A stretch of DNA of 64,000 bases from Bacteroidetes bacterium RIFCSPLOWO2_12_FULL_35_15. Its GTDB lineage: Bacteria; Bacteroidota; Bacteroidia; 2-12-FULL-35-15. A model generated the notes under the pieces. It saw only the letters and a list, made by a program, of their open reading frames with translations, made no database searches and was not told the DNA's origin. The translations under genes and the position numbers were made by a program. How positions within the stretch are numbered: position 1 is the first letter of the stretch; every line of letters starts with the position of its first letter. The stretch is taken from NCBI GenBank assembly GCA_001769385.1, contig MEPB01000018.1, positions 1-64,000 on the forward strand. Reading direction: 5' to 3'. Positions 8,910 to 17,549 of the stretch are shown here, piece by piece.

Positions 8910-9389
8910 TTAGAATATTTGATTTAAAATAGTTTTCAATGAAATATTTGCTTCAATTAAAATACCTTTTACCCCTGCTTTTTCTGCAGCTTCGGTATCA
9001 CGTTCTTTATCACCAATAAAATAGGATCGTGTGGCATCAATATTAAAACGAGCCAATGCTTTTTCTACAAACAATGAATCCGGCTTACGACAAATGCAAC
9101 GACTTACATCCGGATGATGCACACAATAGTAAATTTCGGAAAGTGTGATTTGATTTTTTGAGAACTCCTTAATCAAATAATTATGTAAAATTTCTACTTC
9201 ACTTTGTTTATACAACTCTTTTGCAACACCACTTTGATTGGAAACAATAATTAATAAATATCCTTTTTTCTGCAATAATTGCAGTACCTCAATAAGATCG
9301 GGTATTATTACAAAATCTTCTAACCGATGAGTATAGCCTCGTTCCATGTTTATTACACCATCTCTGTCTAAAAATATTGCTTTATTCAT
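8910..9389 (-). CDS. HAD-family phosphatase, GmhB/HisB-N type
   Basis: HAD-IIIA hydrolase resembling D-glycero-D-manno-heptose 1,7-bisphosphate 7-phosphatase (LPS heptose precursor pathway) or histidinol-phosphatase. Nucleophile and acid are D8 and D10 in DRDGV, motif II is VSNQSG, and the acidic motif IV is GDKERDTEAAEKAG. The zinc-binding insertion characteristic of GmhB is present as CVHHP followed by CICRKP (C-x-H and C-x-C pairs). At 159 residues it is slightly shorter than E. coli GmhB (191). No other heptose genes are nearby, so the substrate is inferred. Confidence 0.88.
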   Translation of the reverse strand: MNKAIFLDRDGVINMERGYTHRLEDFVIIPDLIEVLQLLQKKGYLLIIVSNQSGVAKELYKQSEVEILHNYLIKEFSKNQITLSEIYYCVHHPDVSRCICRKPDSLFVEKALARFNIDATRSYFIGDKERDTEAAEKAGVKGILIEANISLKTILNQIF

Positions 9390-9464
9390 GTTAATTTTGA
9401 ATTACGAATTCGATAGTTATCTGGATTGAATATACGAATCTTAATGCTAAAAATTTTTAACCAA

Positions 9465-10082
9465 TTACCCAAAAACCTGATCAATGAAGTAGGTAAATAA
9501 ACTTGGCTTTAAAATAAGTGTAAAAGCTACCCCATATATTGCACCCCAAAAATGAGCATCATGCCCTATATTTGATTGTCCGCGCTTGCCTAAATAATAT
9601 TCCACAGCTAAAAATATACCTCCAAAAAGATAAGCTGGGATATCAAAAAATGGTAAAAACATAAAACTCAAAGGGTTCATTGGGTCAAGTATTATGAAAG
9701 CAAACACAACAGATGATACAGCTCCGGATGCACCTAAGGCATTATAATAAATATTGTCTTTGTTTTTTTCGTAAGAATACAGTGAAGATAATGCCAAGCC
9801 CCCCACATAAAGTAAAATAAAAAATAAAGGACCTTTGGCTCCGAATACTTCTTCTTGGCCATACATTGTTTCAACACCTTTACCAAACATATAGAGGGAG
9901 AACATATTGAATGCTAAATGCATAAAATCGGCATGAATTAATCCGCTTGAAAAAAAACGATACCATTCTTTCCTGTTGTGAATCATATAGGCATTGAACA
10001 TCAGTTTGTTTTTAAGTGTATCATTTTCCATGGTGGTGATGGAAATAAAAACTGTGATGGCAATAATAATGAGTGTGATCAT
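9465..10082 (-). CDS. Rhomboid-family intramembrane serine protease
   Basis: Six-helix rhomboid of 205 residues. Loop-1 signature HADFMHLAFNM is at 50-60, the catalytic serine is S119 in GASG (117-120), and the catalytic histidine is most likely H176 in GHDAHFWG (172-179). It would cleave transmembrane segments within the inner membrane. The substrate is unknown and there is no cytoplasmic extension. A -7 element sits 6 bp upstream of the ATG. Confidence 0.92.
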   Translation of the reverse strand: MITLIIIAITVFISITTMENDTLKNKLMFNAYMIHNRKEWYRFFSSGLIHADFMHLAFNMFSLYMFGKGVETMYGQEEVFGAKGPLFFILLYVGGLALSSLYSYEKNKDNIYYNALGASGAVSSVVFAFIILDPMNPLSFMFLPFFDIPAYLFGGIFLAVEYYLGKRGQSNIGHDAHFWGAIYGVAFTLILKPSLFTYFIDQVFG

Positions 10083-10087
10083 AGGGA

Positions 10088-10095
10088 CAAATGTA
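10088..10095 (-). promoter_or_regulatory. -7 element for the rhomboid gene
   Basis: TACATTTG on the minus strand (TAnnTTTG), immediately before the ATG at 10082, implying a nearly leaderless mRNA. Confidence 0.4.
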
Positions 10096-10140
10096 GGTAA
10101 ATTGAGATAATAAAGTTTCCTTTTGGAAATTACAAATTAC

Positions 10141-10148
10141 TATATTTG
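10141..10148 (+). promoter_or_regulatory. -7 element for the 10198 gene
   Basis: TATATTTG matches TAnnTTTG. A TTTG at 10122-10125 lies 15 bp upstream, slightly short of the usual spacing. Confidence 0.45.
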
Positions 10149-10197
10149 GTAAAATAAAGAGTGAATTATTCTTTTTTGAATATTAATTTGGTTTTTT

Positions 10198-11031
10198 ATG
10201 CGAAAAATACTCTTTTCATCTTTTTGTACAATTTTCATTAATCAAATACTTGCGCAAGGTTTTTCAATCGGTTTTGCCGGTGGTTATGGAGCGGGAGTTT
10301 TGACGCAGACATCTGGAAAGAGTGGTGAGAACACTACAATAAATTATGCTACACTCAGTTCAGCGAAACCTTATAAAGTATCATTGGGTAAAGGGGCTGA
10401 TTTTCAAATAGAATTTTCAAATAGTTTTAAGAACGGATTCGAATTTGGGCTTGCAACTAGCTACCATACAGGAATTCCATTTTCTTATAGTTTGTCAACA
10501 GATAATACAACTCATAGTTCAGGTAATTCATCAACCTACAACAGTAAAGAGAGCTTCTCATACAAAAAGATCCATCAACTACAGTTTATGCCTTTTGTTA
10601 AAACTTCCCTTGGAGTCATTACCAAACCTTATTTGAAATTTGGTTTTGTTCTTGGATGTTTAGGGGAAATAGAGTTAGATTACAAAAGAACAGAAATATA
10701 TTCATCCACAAATAATCAACCTCCACCAAATAACGTATCTTCTTATAACACTTTTTCTTCCGAATCAACTACAAAATATAAGGGAGGGACTTCTGCTGGA
10801 TTTATTGGTGCACTTGGGGTTGAAAGGAAACTTATCGGTAGTTCGTTTTTTACTGCTGAATGTTCATTTGTTGCTATGCAGTGGGCTCCAAATAAAGAGA
10901 AGCAATCAAATAGTCAAAGTTATGACTCTATAGATGAAGCCAATAAATCTAATTGGTCGTATAGTAGTTTTAGAATTCAAGCTGGGTTGAGATATATTTT
11001 TGGAAAGAAAAATGTCTCCAAACAAGAATAG
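10198..11031 (+). CDS. Secreted/outer-membrane beta-barrel protein of unknown function
   Basis: A 277-residue protein with a signal peptide ending in LAQ (about residue 20), followed by alternating hydrophobic/polar strands and a C-terminal strand pattern (FRIQAGLRYIFG). This is the usual look of a small OmpW/opacity-type barrel. Ser/Thr/Asn-rich loops (for example around 85-105 and 160-185) separate the strands. No recognisable enzyme motif. Stands alone, divergent from the rhomboid gene. Confidence 0.75.
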   Translation: MRKILFSSFCTIFINQILAQGFSIGFAGGYGAGVLTQTSGKSGENTTINYATLSSAKPYKVSLGKGADFQIEFSNSFKNGFEFGLATSYHTGIPFSYSLSTDNTTHSSGNSSTYNSKESFSYKKIHQLQFMPFVKTSLGVITKPYLKFGFVLGCLGEIELDYKRTEIYSSTNNQPPPNNVSSYNTFSSESTTKYKGGTSAGFIGALGVERKLIGSSFFTAECSFVAMQWAPNKEKQSNSQSYDSIDEANKSNWSYSSFRIQAGLRYIFGKKNVSKQE

Positions 11032-11059
11032 GTGAAAGCAAGATAAGAGTAAATGTTTT

Positions 11060-12109
11060 TTAACTTTTCTTTTTCAAATAATACCTCAACTCATCTCCTG
11101 AAATATTTTGTTTGCTAAAAGGAGTTTCATTTAAAACAGGAGCATTCATACCTTTTGTTATTTCCTGATCAGAAATAAATACACGTGCCTCATCCCATAA
11201 ATTAGCATCAATAAAGCTATTTAATAGTTGTGAGCCCCCTTCAACAATTACCGATTGAATGTTCCTTTTATAGAGTTCATTTAAAACTTGTGGGATAATC
11301 TCTTTTTCAAAATCAATTGTTACAAATTCCAGATTGGTTTCTGTCGCAACAGAGTTTGCGGTGAATATTAGTGTGGGTGTGCTTTTATCAAATAAATGAT
11401 ATTCTTTGGGTATTCGCAACCATTTATCAAAAGTAATTCGTAGCGGATTTTTTCCTTGTACTTCACGAACTGTTAAACTTGGATTATCAAGCAAGGCTGT
11501 GTTTGTACCAACCATAATTGCTTGTTCTTCACTCCGCCATTGATGAAGTAATTTTTTTGATTCTGAATTACTAATTTGTAATGCTTTTTCTGTACCGGCA
11601 ACATTACGTTCCGCATCAATAAAACCATCTGCTGTTTGTGCCCATTTCAGAATAATATAAGGTCGTTTCTTTTCATGAAAAATAAAAAAACGTTTATTCA
11701 ACTCTTTGCATTCTTGTTCCAGAACACCTGTTTTTACATCAATACCGGCTTTTACTAACTTTTCAATTCCTTTACCACTCACCATCGAATTTGAATCAAT
11801 CGTACCGATCACAACATAAGGGATCTTATGTTCAATGATGAGATCAGCACAAGGAGGTGTTTTTCCAAAATGGGAGCAAGGTTCAAGATTAACATAAAGG
11901 GTTGCTTTTTTTAAAAGTTCTTTATTTTCAACCGAATTTATTGCATTTACTTCGGCATGTGCTTGTCCGTAGTGTTGGTGATAACCTTCGCCAATTATTT
12001 TTCCATCAAGAACGATCACTGAACCAACCATTGGATTTGGCGCAACACTTCCTAATCCTTTTGCTGCCAGCTCCAAACAGCGTTTCATGTATGTTTCCTG
12101 AGTATTCAT
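11060..12109 (-). CDS. ribD: Riboflavin biosynthesis deaminase/reductase RibD
   Basis: Bifunctional enzyme for the second and third steps of riboflavin synthesis (pyrimidine deamination, then side-chain reduction). The N-terminal deaminase has the zinc motif H51-A-E53 and C78...C87 (EPCSHFGKTPPC). The C-terminal RibD-C reductase contains GTNTALLDNPSLTVR and VEGGSQLLNSFI. The frame is open further upstream to 12163, but the ATG at 12109 (MNTQETYMKRCLELA) matches the family start and gives 349 residues, near the usual 360. ribH lies 40 kb away; no riboswitch was seen upstream. Confidence 0.95.
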   Translation of the reverse strand: MNTQETYMKRCLELAAKGLGSVAPNPMVGSVIVLDGKIIGEGYHQHYGQAHAEVNAINSVENKELLKKATLYVNLEPCSHFGKTPPCADLIIEHKIPYVVIGTIDSNSMVSGKGIEKLVKAGIDVKTGVLEQECKELNKRFFIFHEKKRPYIILKWAQTADGFIDAERNVAGTEKALQISNSESKKLLHQWRSEEQAIMVGTNTALLDNPSLTVREVQGKNPLRITFDKWLRIPKEYHLFDKSTPTLIFTANSVATETNLEFVTIDFEKEIIPQVLNELYKRNIQSVIVEGGSQLLNSFIDANLWDEARVFISDQEITKGMNAPVLNETPFSKQNISGDELRYYLKKKS

Positions 12110-12158
12110 TATCGAAACCAAAGTTAAGAATATTGTAATCGGTGAGTGATTTTTTTTT

Positions 12159-12365
12159 ACCACATCGAAACATAGTTTTTATTGACGAATTAGTTAGAAG
12201 TAGTACATAGAAAAATGAAATTTTGAACATAGTTGTTTAAATTTATTGAAGCTTTGCTTCAATCTATGTGTAAATTTGAAGCTTAAATCTTATTTAAAGA
12301 TACCACGAATTAATATTTTTAACATTGCAAATTGCAACAAAATAAAAACGATGTTTCTATGTGGT
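12159..12365. repeat. ACCACAT...ATGTGGT dispersed repeat in the ribD-prmC gap
   Basis: The 286-bp divergent gap holds an inverted repeat with arms at 12159-12173 (ACCACATCGAAACAT) and 12351-12365 (one mismatch), with further ACATAG words inside. A similar element occupies 18820-18942. Promoters of ribD and prmC must lie in or beside it. Confidence 0.5.
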
Positions 12366-12395
12366 TAATAATTTAACACAGGTTACGCACTTCCT

Positions 12396-13337
12396 ATGAA
12401 AATCGCCTCCAATAAAATTGCCGATGTACTTCGTTTTTTTCAGGATAATTTAAAAGATATCTATGAAAAAGAGGAGTTGGAAACTATTGTAGCCTATTGC
12501 TTCGAAGAGTTTTTAGGAATTAAAAGATCGGAAATTCTGCAGCGCAAAAATGAAACAATGACTGAATCGCAATTGTTGAAATTTAATTTTGCAATAAAAG
12601 ATCTGAAACGTCAAAAACCTATTCAATATATTTTGGGTAAAGCTGATTTTTATGGCTTGAAATTTATTGTGAATGAACACGTGTTGATCCCAAGGCCCGA
12701 GACGGAGGAGTTGGTGGATATAATAGTTAAAGAGTTTAAAGTTCAACGTTTAAAGTTTAAAAATAGCTCATTACCTGATGAACAAATCTCAAATCTCAAT
12801 TCTCGGGTCTCAGATCTCAATTCTCAATTCTCAATACTAGATATTGGAACTGGTAGTGGTTGTATTCCAATAGCTTTGAAAAAAAATATTCCTGAAGCAA
12901 AAATTTATGGCTTAGATATTTCTGAAAAAGCATTGGATATTGCCAAACAAAATGCAGTATTAAATAAGGTAGAAGTGGAGTTTATTTTAAACGACATTTT
13001 AGATCCGAATATCCAATTTCCAAACTCCAAATTAGATATCATCGTTAGCAATCCACCATACATACGTATTTCTGAAAAAGAAACCATGCATAAAAATGTA
13101 TTGGAGCATGAGCCGCATTTAGCTTTGTTTGTAAATGATAACGATCCCTTATTGTTTTATAAGGCTATTGCAGATTTTGCTTTAAAAAATCTAAACCCAA
13201 CTGGCAAATTGTATTTCGAGATCAATGAAAATTTTGGTTTTGAAACCAAGCAAATGTTAGAAAAAAAAGGATTTAAGAATGTGGATCTGATCAAAGATCT
13301 GAACGGAAAATGCAGAATTATTAAAGCATTTTTTTAA
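12396..13337 (+). CDS. prmC: Release-factor glutamine methyltransferase PrmC
   Basis: Methylates the GGQ glutamine of RF1/RF2 using SAM. The N-terminal helical domain (1-95) leads into the Rossmann methyltransferase with ILDIGTGSGC (GTGSG at 151-155) and the catalytic NPPY at 219-222. At 313 residues it is about 30 longer than usual. The excess is a low-complexity insert at about residues 115-146, coded by repeats of CTCAATT-type and AAAGTTTAAAG-type words (12740-12835), between the conserved PRPETEELV and the SAM motif. The frame is kept. The 3' end overlaps the convergent next gene by 4 bp. Confidence 0.95.
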   Translation: MKIASNKIADVLRFFQDNLKDIYEKEELETIVAYCFEEFLGIKRSEILQRKNETMTESQLLKFNFAIKDLKRQKPIQYILGKADFYGLKFIVNEHVLIPRPETEELVDIIVKEFKVQRLKFKNSSLPDEQISNLNSRVSDLNSQFSILDIGTGSGCIPIALKKNIPEAKIYGLDISEKALDIAKQNAVLNKVEVEFILNDILDPNIQFPNSKLDIIVSNPPYIRISEKETMHKNVLEHEPHLALFVNDNDPLLFYKAIADFALKNLNPTGKLYFEINENFGFETKQMLEKKGFKNVDLIKDLNGKCRIIKAFF

Positions 13338-14032
13338 AATGCGTAGCCTATTTTGAAGCAAGGATTAAATGAAAAATAGGTATCTGAGTTTTCGGAATGT
13401 GTCCCAACAAATGACGGATCAGGATGGGAACCCCAATAAAATTTACTTACTTCAGTTACACTATTTTCGATTCCAACTCCAAAACTTATTGATTTTTCCA
13501 GGAAGAAGTGCTTATATTTTGAAGAGTAAGAGCGAATTCCAATTTGAATTTCTCCTGCAAAAAAATTATTTACTTCTGATTGAACAATATGATTATTGTA
13601 AGAACTCATTCTGGTTCCATAATCATCAAACATTTGGTTTTTGTAGTATCTGTATTTATATAGTAAAGAAAATCCGGTAAAATAAACAGATTTACGTTCC
13701 GCATTTAACATCAAGAAATAACGTAAACTTCCTCTTCCTAAATATCCTTGAGAGGGCCAAAGAGGACTAGGCGATTTTGAAATAATACCATACCGGTATG
13801 AGGGTTGATTAAGCGGAAAAATGTATCCTCCCTCCAATTCAATACTAAAACGTTTTGCAATTTCCCTTTCATAGCTAAAAGTAATTGTATGAGCAATTAA
13901 CGGTAAAAAATTATATTTAATATGATTTTTTGGAAATGCCCTTTCGGATTTTGAAATACTGTCTTGCGAAAAACAATTTGCAGAAAACAGTGTAATGAAA
14001 ATAATTACGGAAATAACCAGACCTTTTTTCAT
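13334..14032 (-). CDS. Secreted protein of unknown function, probable outer-membrane barrel
   Basis: A 232-residue protein starting MKKGLVISVIIFIT with a cleavable signal peptide ending near CFSQ. The mature part has alternating aromatic strands (FSYEREIAKRFSIELEGGYIF, SVYFTGFSLLYKYRYY) and ends in an aromatic strand (CFKIGYAF), as in DUF3575-like small barrels. The frame continues upstream to 14068, but the -7 element at 14037-14044 and the signal peptide favour 14032. No function can be assigned. Confidence 0.7.
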   Translation of the reverse strand: MKKGLVISVIIFITLFSANCFSQDSISKSERAFPKNHIKYNFLPLIAHTITFSYEREIAKRFSIELEGGYIFPLNQPSYRYGIISKSPSPLWPSQGYLGRGSLRYFLMLNAERKSVYFTGFSLLYKYRYYKNQMFDDYGTRMSSYNNHIVQSEVNNFFAGEIQIGIRSYSSKYKHFFLEKSISFGVGIENSVTEVSKFYWGSHPDPSFVGTHSENSDTYFSFNPCFKIGYAF

Positions 14033-14036
14033 GAAA

Positions 14037-14044
14037 CAAATGTA
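14037..14044 (-). promoter_or_regulatory. -7 element for the 14032 gene
   Basis: TACATTTG on the minus strand, 5 bp before the chosen ATG. Confidence 0.4.
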
Positions 14045-14110
14045 GTATTTCCATACTAAAAAAAACAATAAAAATCGTATCTTGCGTGGTAATAGTTAAT
14101 GAATTTTAAA

Positions 14111-14908
14111 ATGAAAAACAGTAAGATATTTATAGTGCTGCTGATACTTTTTTTTTACAACAGCAGTTTCGCTCAAACGTCATTTAATGTAGATGTCTTA
14201 CCATCAAATGTAGGAGGGAAAGCTGAATTTAAGCGGGTATTCGAACAAGAATTAATTTATCCCGAAAGTTCATTAAAGAAAAAAATAGGAGGGAAAGTAG
14301 TTTTCACTTTTTCAATAATGAAAGATAGTTCAGTAACAAACATCGATGCTTCTGAAAGTGGTGCACCCGATATTAATTTGGAAGCAATGCGCTTGTTTAA
14401 ACTGTATCAATGGGTTCCGGCCATAAAAGAAGGTAAATATACCAATTCGAATTGGTCGGTTACTTTTGATTTTGATCCGGAAAAATATCCGAAAATATGT
14501 AAACAAAGAGGATTTACAACATTTAAATATTTACCAAAAACAGAAATTGATAAGTCGGGAGTTATCTATACCAATCCGGATCAGATACCTATGTATCAGA
14601 AAGGGAATTTTGCTTTACAGGATTTTATAAAAGAGAACCTGGAATATCCCCGTCAGGCACAATTATCAAACATTCAAGGTAAAGTAGTTGTAAGGTTTGT
14701 TGTGGAGCCAAGTGGATTGGTGACTAATATCGGTATTGATAAATCTCTTGGTGGTGGCTGTGATCAGGAAGCATTACGAATTATTGAAATGATAAAATGG
14801 TATCCGGGAATGAATAATGAGAAGTTGGTACGCGTACAGATGACTTACCCGATCTATTTTGTATTGAATGATGAGTTTAAGGATAATACCAATGGAGAAC
14901 AAAAATAA
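14111..14908 (+). CDS. Periplasmic protein with two TonB C-terminal-like domains
   Basis: A signal peptide (MKNSKIFIVLLILFF, cleaved after SFAQ) is followed by two repeats of the TonB-C fold: the first with FEQELIYPESSLKKKIGGKVVFTF, the second with IKENLEYPRQAQLSNIQGKVV and FVVEPSGLVTNIGIDKSLGGGCDQEAL. There is no membrane anchor or Pro-rich linker after the signal, so it is not a classical TonB; it may bind TonB boxes or act in envelope structure. An in-frame ATG at 14099 is an alternative start. Its 3' end precedes ligA by 31 bp. Confidence 0.82.
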   Translation: MKNSKIFIVLLILFFYNSSFAQTSFNVDVLPSNVGGKAEFKRVFEQELIYPESSLKKKIGGKVVFTFSIMKDSSVTNIDASESGAPDINLEAMRLFKLYQWVPAIKEGKYTNSNWSVTFDFDPEKYPKICKQRGFTTFKYLPKTEIDKSGVIYTNPDQIPMYQKGNFALQDFIKENLEYPRQAQLSNIQGKVVVRFVVEPSGLVTNIGIDKSLGGGCDQEALRIIEMIKWYPGMNNEKLVRVQMTYPIYFVLNDEFKDNTNGEQK

Positions 14909-14939
14909 TCTAACGTTGAGTTTATTTGCAGATGAGCAA

Positions 14940-16943
14940 ATGAAAAAAGAAATTGAAAAAAAAATAGAAGAATTGTCAGGGCAGATCGAGCAACATAATT
15001 ACAACTATTATGTTCTTGCAAAACCTGTTATCAGCGATTTCGAATTTGATAAATTATTGGAAGAACTAATCAAACTGGAAAAAGAATATCCGGAATTTTT
15101 AAAGTCCGATTCTCCATCACAGCGTGTTGGTGGACAGATCACCAAAGAATTTAAAACGGTAAAACACAAATCTCCCATGTTATCATTGGGAAATACCTAT
15201 TCGGAAGCTGATCTGACTGATTTTGATGATCGTGTAAAAAAAACGTTGCATACCGAATATGAATATGTTTGCGAATTAAAATACGATGGCGTTGCTATTG
15301 GCTTGACTTATAAAAATGGGATATTAGTACAGGCAATAACCCGTGGTGATGGCGAAAAAGGTGATGATGTTACTACCAATGCAAAAACAATAAAAAGCAT
15401 CCCTTTAAAATTACATGGACACGATTATCCGAATGAATTTGAGATCCGTGGAGAAATATTTATGCCACGAAAAGTGTTTGATGAATTAAATAAAGAGCGT
15501 GAAGAAATTGGGGAGCAATTGATGGCAAATCCCCGTAATGCTGCTGCAGGAACATTGAAAATGCAGGATTCGGCAATTGTCGCAAAACGAAACCTTGATT
15601 GCTTTTTGTATTTTATTTTAGGCGAGGACCTTCCTTTTCAAAGTCATTACGAAAACTTGAAAGCTGCAAAAAAATGGGGTTTTAAGATCTCTGATCACAT
15701 GAAAAAAGTGAGTGACATTAATGGTGTTTTTAACTATATAAATCATTGGGACCTGGAAAGAAATAATTTAGCTTTTGATACCGATGGTGTGGTCATCAAA
15801 ATTAATTCCTACGACCAGCAAAAAATGCTTGGCTTTACCGCAAAGTCGCCACGTTGGGCAATTGCATACAAGTTTAAAACACAACGTGTTGCCACCATTT
15901 TAGAATCTATTGTTTACCAGGTGGGAAGAACAGGAGCGATCACGCCTGTTGCTAATTTAAAACCCGTATTACTTGCCGGAACAACCGTAAAACGTGCATC
16001 CTTGCACAATGCAGATATAATAGAAAAATTGGATGTGCGTATCGGAGATACTGTTTTTGTTGAAAAAGGAGGAGAAATAATTCCTAAGATAGTTGGTGTG
16101 GATGAAAGTAAACGACATGCTCATTCTTATAAAGTGATCTATATAACTCATTGTCCGGAGTGTGGAACAGAGCTTATTCGAAGTGAAGAGGAAGCTAATC
16201 ATTACTGTCCTAATTCGCTTGCTTGTCCTCCGCAGGTAAAAGGGAAAATGGAACATTTTGTTGGACGCAGGGCAATGGACATTGATAGCTTAGGTGCCGA
16301 AACGATTGCCCAGCTTTTTGATGCAGGATTGGTGAAAACTGTTGCTGATCTCTATGAACTCAAAAAAGAAGATCTTTTGAAACTGGGTCGGATGGCAGAA
16401 AAGAGTGTGAATAATTTACTGGAAGGAATCGAAGCATCTAAAAAAGTTACTTTTGAGCGTGTGTTATATGGTATCGGTATTCGTCACATAGGCGAAACAA
16501 CTGCAAAAAAACTAGCTTATTATTTCAAAAATATTGATGCACTTAAAAATGCTACATTGGAGCAATTGCTTGAAGTAGGTGATATTGGCGAAACAACAGC
16601 CCAATCGATCATTGATTATTTTACTGATAAACACACGGTTAAAATAATTGAAGATTTAAAATCACACGGGTTACAATTTGAACTTTCGGAAGAGCAATTA
16701 ATAAATACGAGTGATAAGTTAAATGGATTGTCGTTTGTGGTTTCCGGGGTGTTCAGTAAATTTTCGAGGGATGAATTAAAGAAAGCGATCGAACAAAATG
16801 GCGGAAAAAATGTTGGTTCTATTTCAGGAAAAACTAGCTTTGTAATTGCCGGAGAAAATATGGGCCCCGAAAAACATAAAAAGGCTGAAAAATTAGGAGT
16901 TAAAATTATTTCGGAAGATGATTTTATTAAGATGATAGAATAA
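14940..16943 (+). CDS. ligA: NAD+-dependent DNA ligase LigA
   Basis: Joins nicks in DNA using NAD+ during replication and repair. From this start the protein has 667 residues with domain Ia, the adenylation motif KYDG (K114, against K115 in E. coli), the OB fold, a four-cysteine zinc finger (CPECG ... CPNSLACP), helix-hairpin-helix repeats (GIGIRHIGETTA and following) and a C-terminal BRCT domain (LNGLSFVVSGVFSKFSRDELK). The frame is open upstream to 14868 and has an ATG at 14892, but those would overlap the preceding gene and extend the protein beyond the family's usual N-terminus. Confidence 0.96.
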   Translation: MKKEIEKKIEELSGQIEQHNYNYYVLAKPVISDFEFDKLLEELIKLEKEYPEFLKSDSPSQRVGGQITKEFKTVKHKSPMLSLGNTYSEADLTDFDDRVKKTLHTEYEYVCELKYDGVAIGLTYKNGILVQAITRGDGEKGDDVTTNAKTIKSIPLKLHGHDYPNEFEIRGEIFMPRKVFDELNKEREEIGEQLMANPRNAAAGTLKMQDSAIVAKRNLDCFLYFILGEDLPFQSHYENLKAAKKWGFKISDHMKKVSDINGVFNYINHWDLERNNLAFDTDGVVIKINSYDQQKMLGFTAKSPRWAIAYKFKTQRVATILESIVYQVGRTGAITPVANLKPVLLAGTTVKRASLHNADIIEKLDVRIGDTVFVEKGGEIIPKIVGVDESKRHAHSYKVIYITHCPECGTELIRSEEEANHYCPNSLACPPQVKGKMEHFVGRRAMDIDSLGAETIAQLFDAGLVKTVADLYELKKEDLLKLGRMAEKSVNNLLEGIEASKKVTFERVLYGIGIRHIGETTAKKLAYYFKNIDALKNATLEQLLEVGDIGETTAQSIIDYFTDKHTVKIIEDLKSHGLQFELSEEQLINTSDKLNGLSFVVSGVFSKFSRDELKKAIEQNGGKNVGSISGKTSFVIAGENMGPEKHKKAEKLGVKIISEDDFIKMIE

Positions 16944-16972
16944 ATAGGTTCTCATCAGGAAGATTATAAAAT

Positions 16973-17542
16973 ATGAGTTTACTTAAAAATATAAAACTTG
17001 CAATTGCAAACCGGGCATTAAAGCTCGAATTGCAGGATACTACGGGAGAAAGATTGCCTAACAAGTTTAGTTTCGACAAAGTAAAAACGGTTGGGATCTT
17101 ATTTGACGCAACAAATCCGGATGATCTGGAAATAGTAAAACGCTATGTTGTTTATATGCGTGAACACCGTAAAAAAGTAAAAGCAATTGGATTTTTTAAC
17201 ACCAAAGAAATTCCAAGTTTGGCTTATTCGAAATTGGAATATGATTTTTTATCGGCCAAAGAATTGAACTGGTATGGAAAACCTAATTCTGCAGTAGTTA
17301 AAAATTTTATTCAGGAGGAGTATGATCTGCTTATTGATTTGAATGTACATGATCATTTTGTATTGAAATATATTTCCGCCTTATCAAAAGCAAAATTCAA
17401 AGTAGGGAAGTACAATGAGAAGGACGAATCCATTTATGATATGATGATTGATGCCGATAATACGCAAACGCTAAAATATTTTTTACGTCAGGTAGATACT
17501 TACATTGCCATGCTTAATAAAGTTGAACCAAGTTTAAATTAG
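16973..17542 (+). CDS. DUF6913-type conserved protein
   Basis: A 189-residue soluble protein of a family I recognise as restricted to Bacteroidota and of unknown function. Features: a basic N-terminus, VGILFDATNPDDLE at about 45-58, GFFNTKEIPSLAYS, DFLSAKELNWYGKP, and EEYDLLIDLN near 122, a pattern reminiscent of a Rossmann-like alpha/beta fold. It is placed 30 bp after ligA and 8 bp before the GlmU-like gene, so the three are probably co-transcribed. The family name is from memory and should be treated as tentative. Confidence 0.75.
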   Translation: MSLLKNIKLAIANRALKLELQDTTGERLPNKFSFDKVKTVGILFDATNPDDLEIVKRYVVYMREHRKKVKAIGFFNTKEIPSLAYSKLEYDFLSAKELNWYGKPNSAVVKNFIQEEYDLLIDLNVHDHFVLKYISALSKAKFKVGKYNEKDESIYDMMIDADNTQTLKYFLRQVDTYIAMLNKVEPSLN

Positions 17543-17549
17543 AAGGATT

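Noticed and set aside
11900-12163. Upstream extension of ribD to 12163
   Set aside because: The extra 18 residues are not part of the RibD family and the ATG at 12109 gives the expected length.
14868-14940. Longer LigA N-terminus from 14868 or 14892
   Set aside because: Would overlap the preceding gene. The start at 14940 places the adenylated lysine at 114, matching the family.
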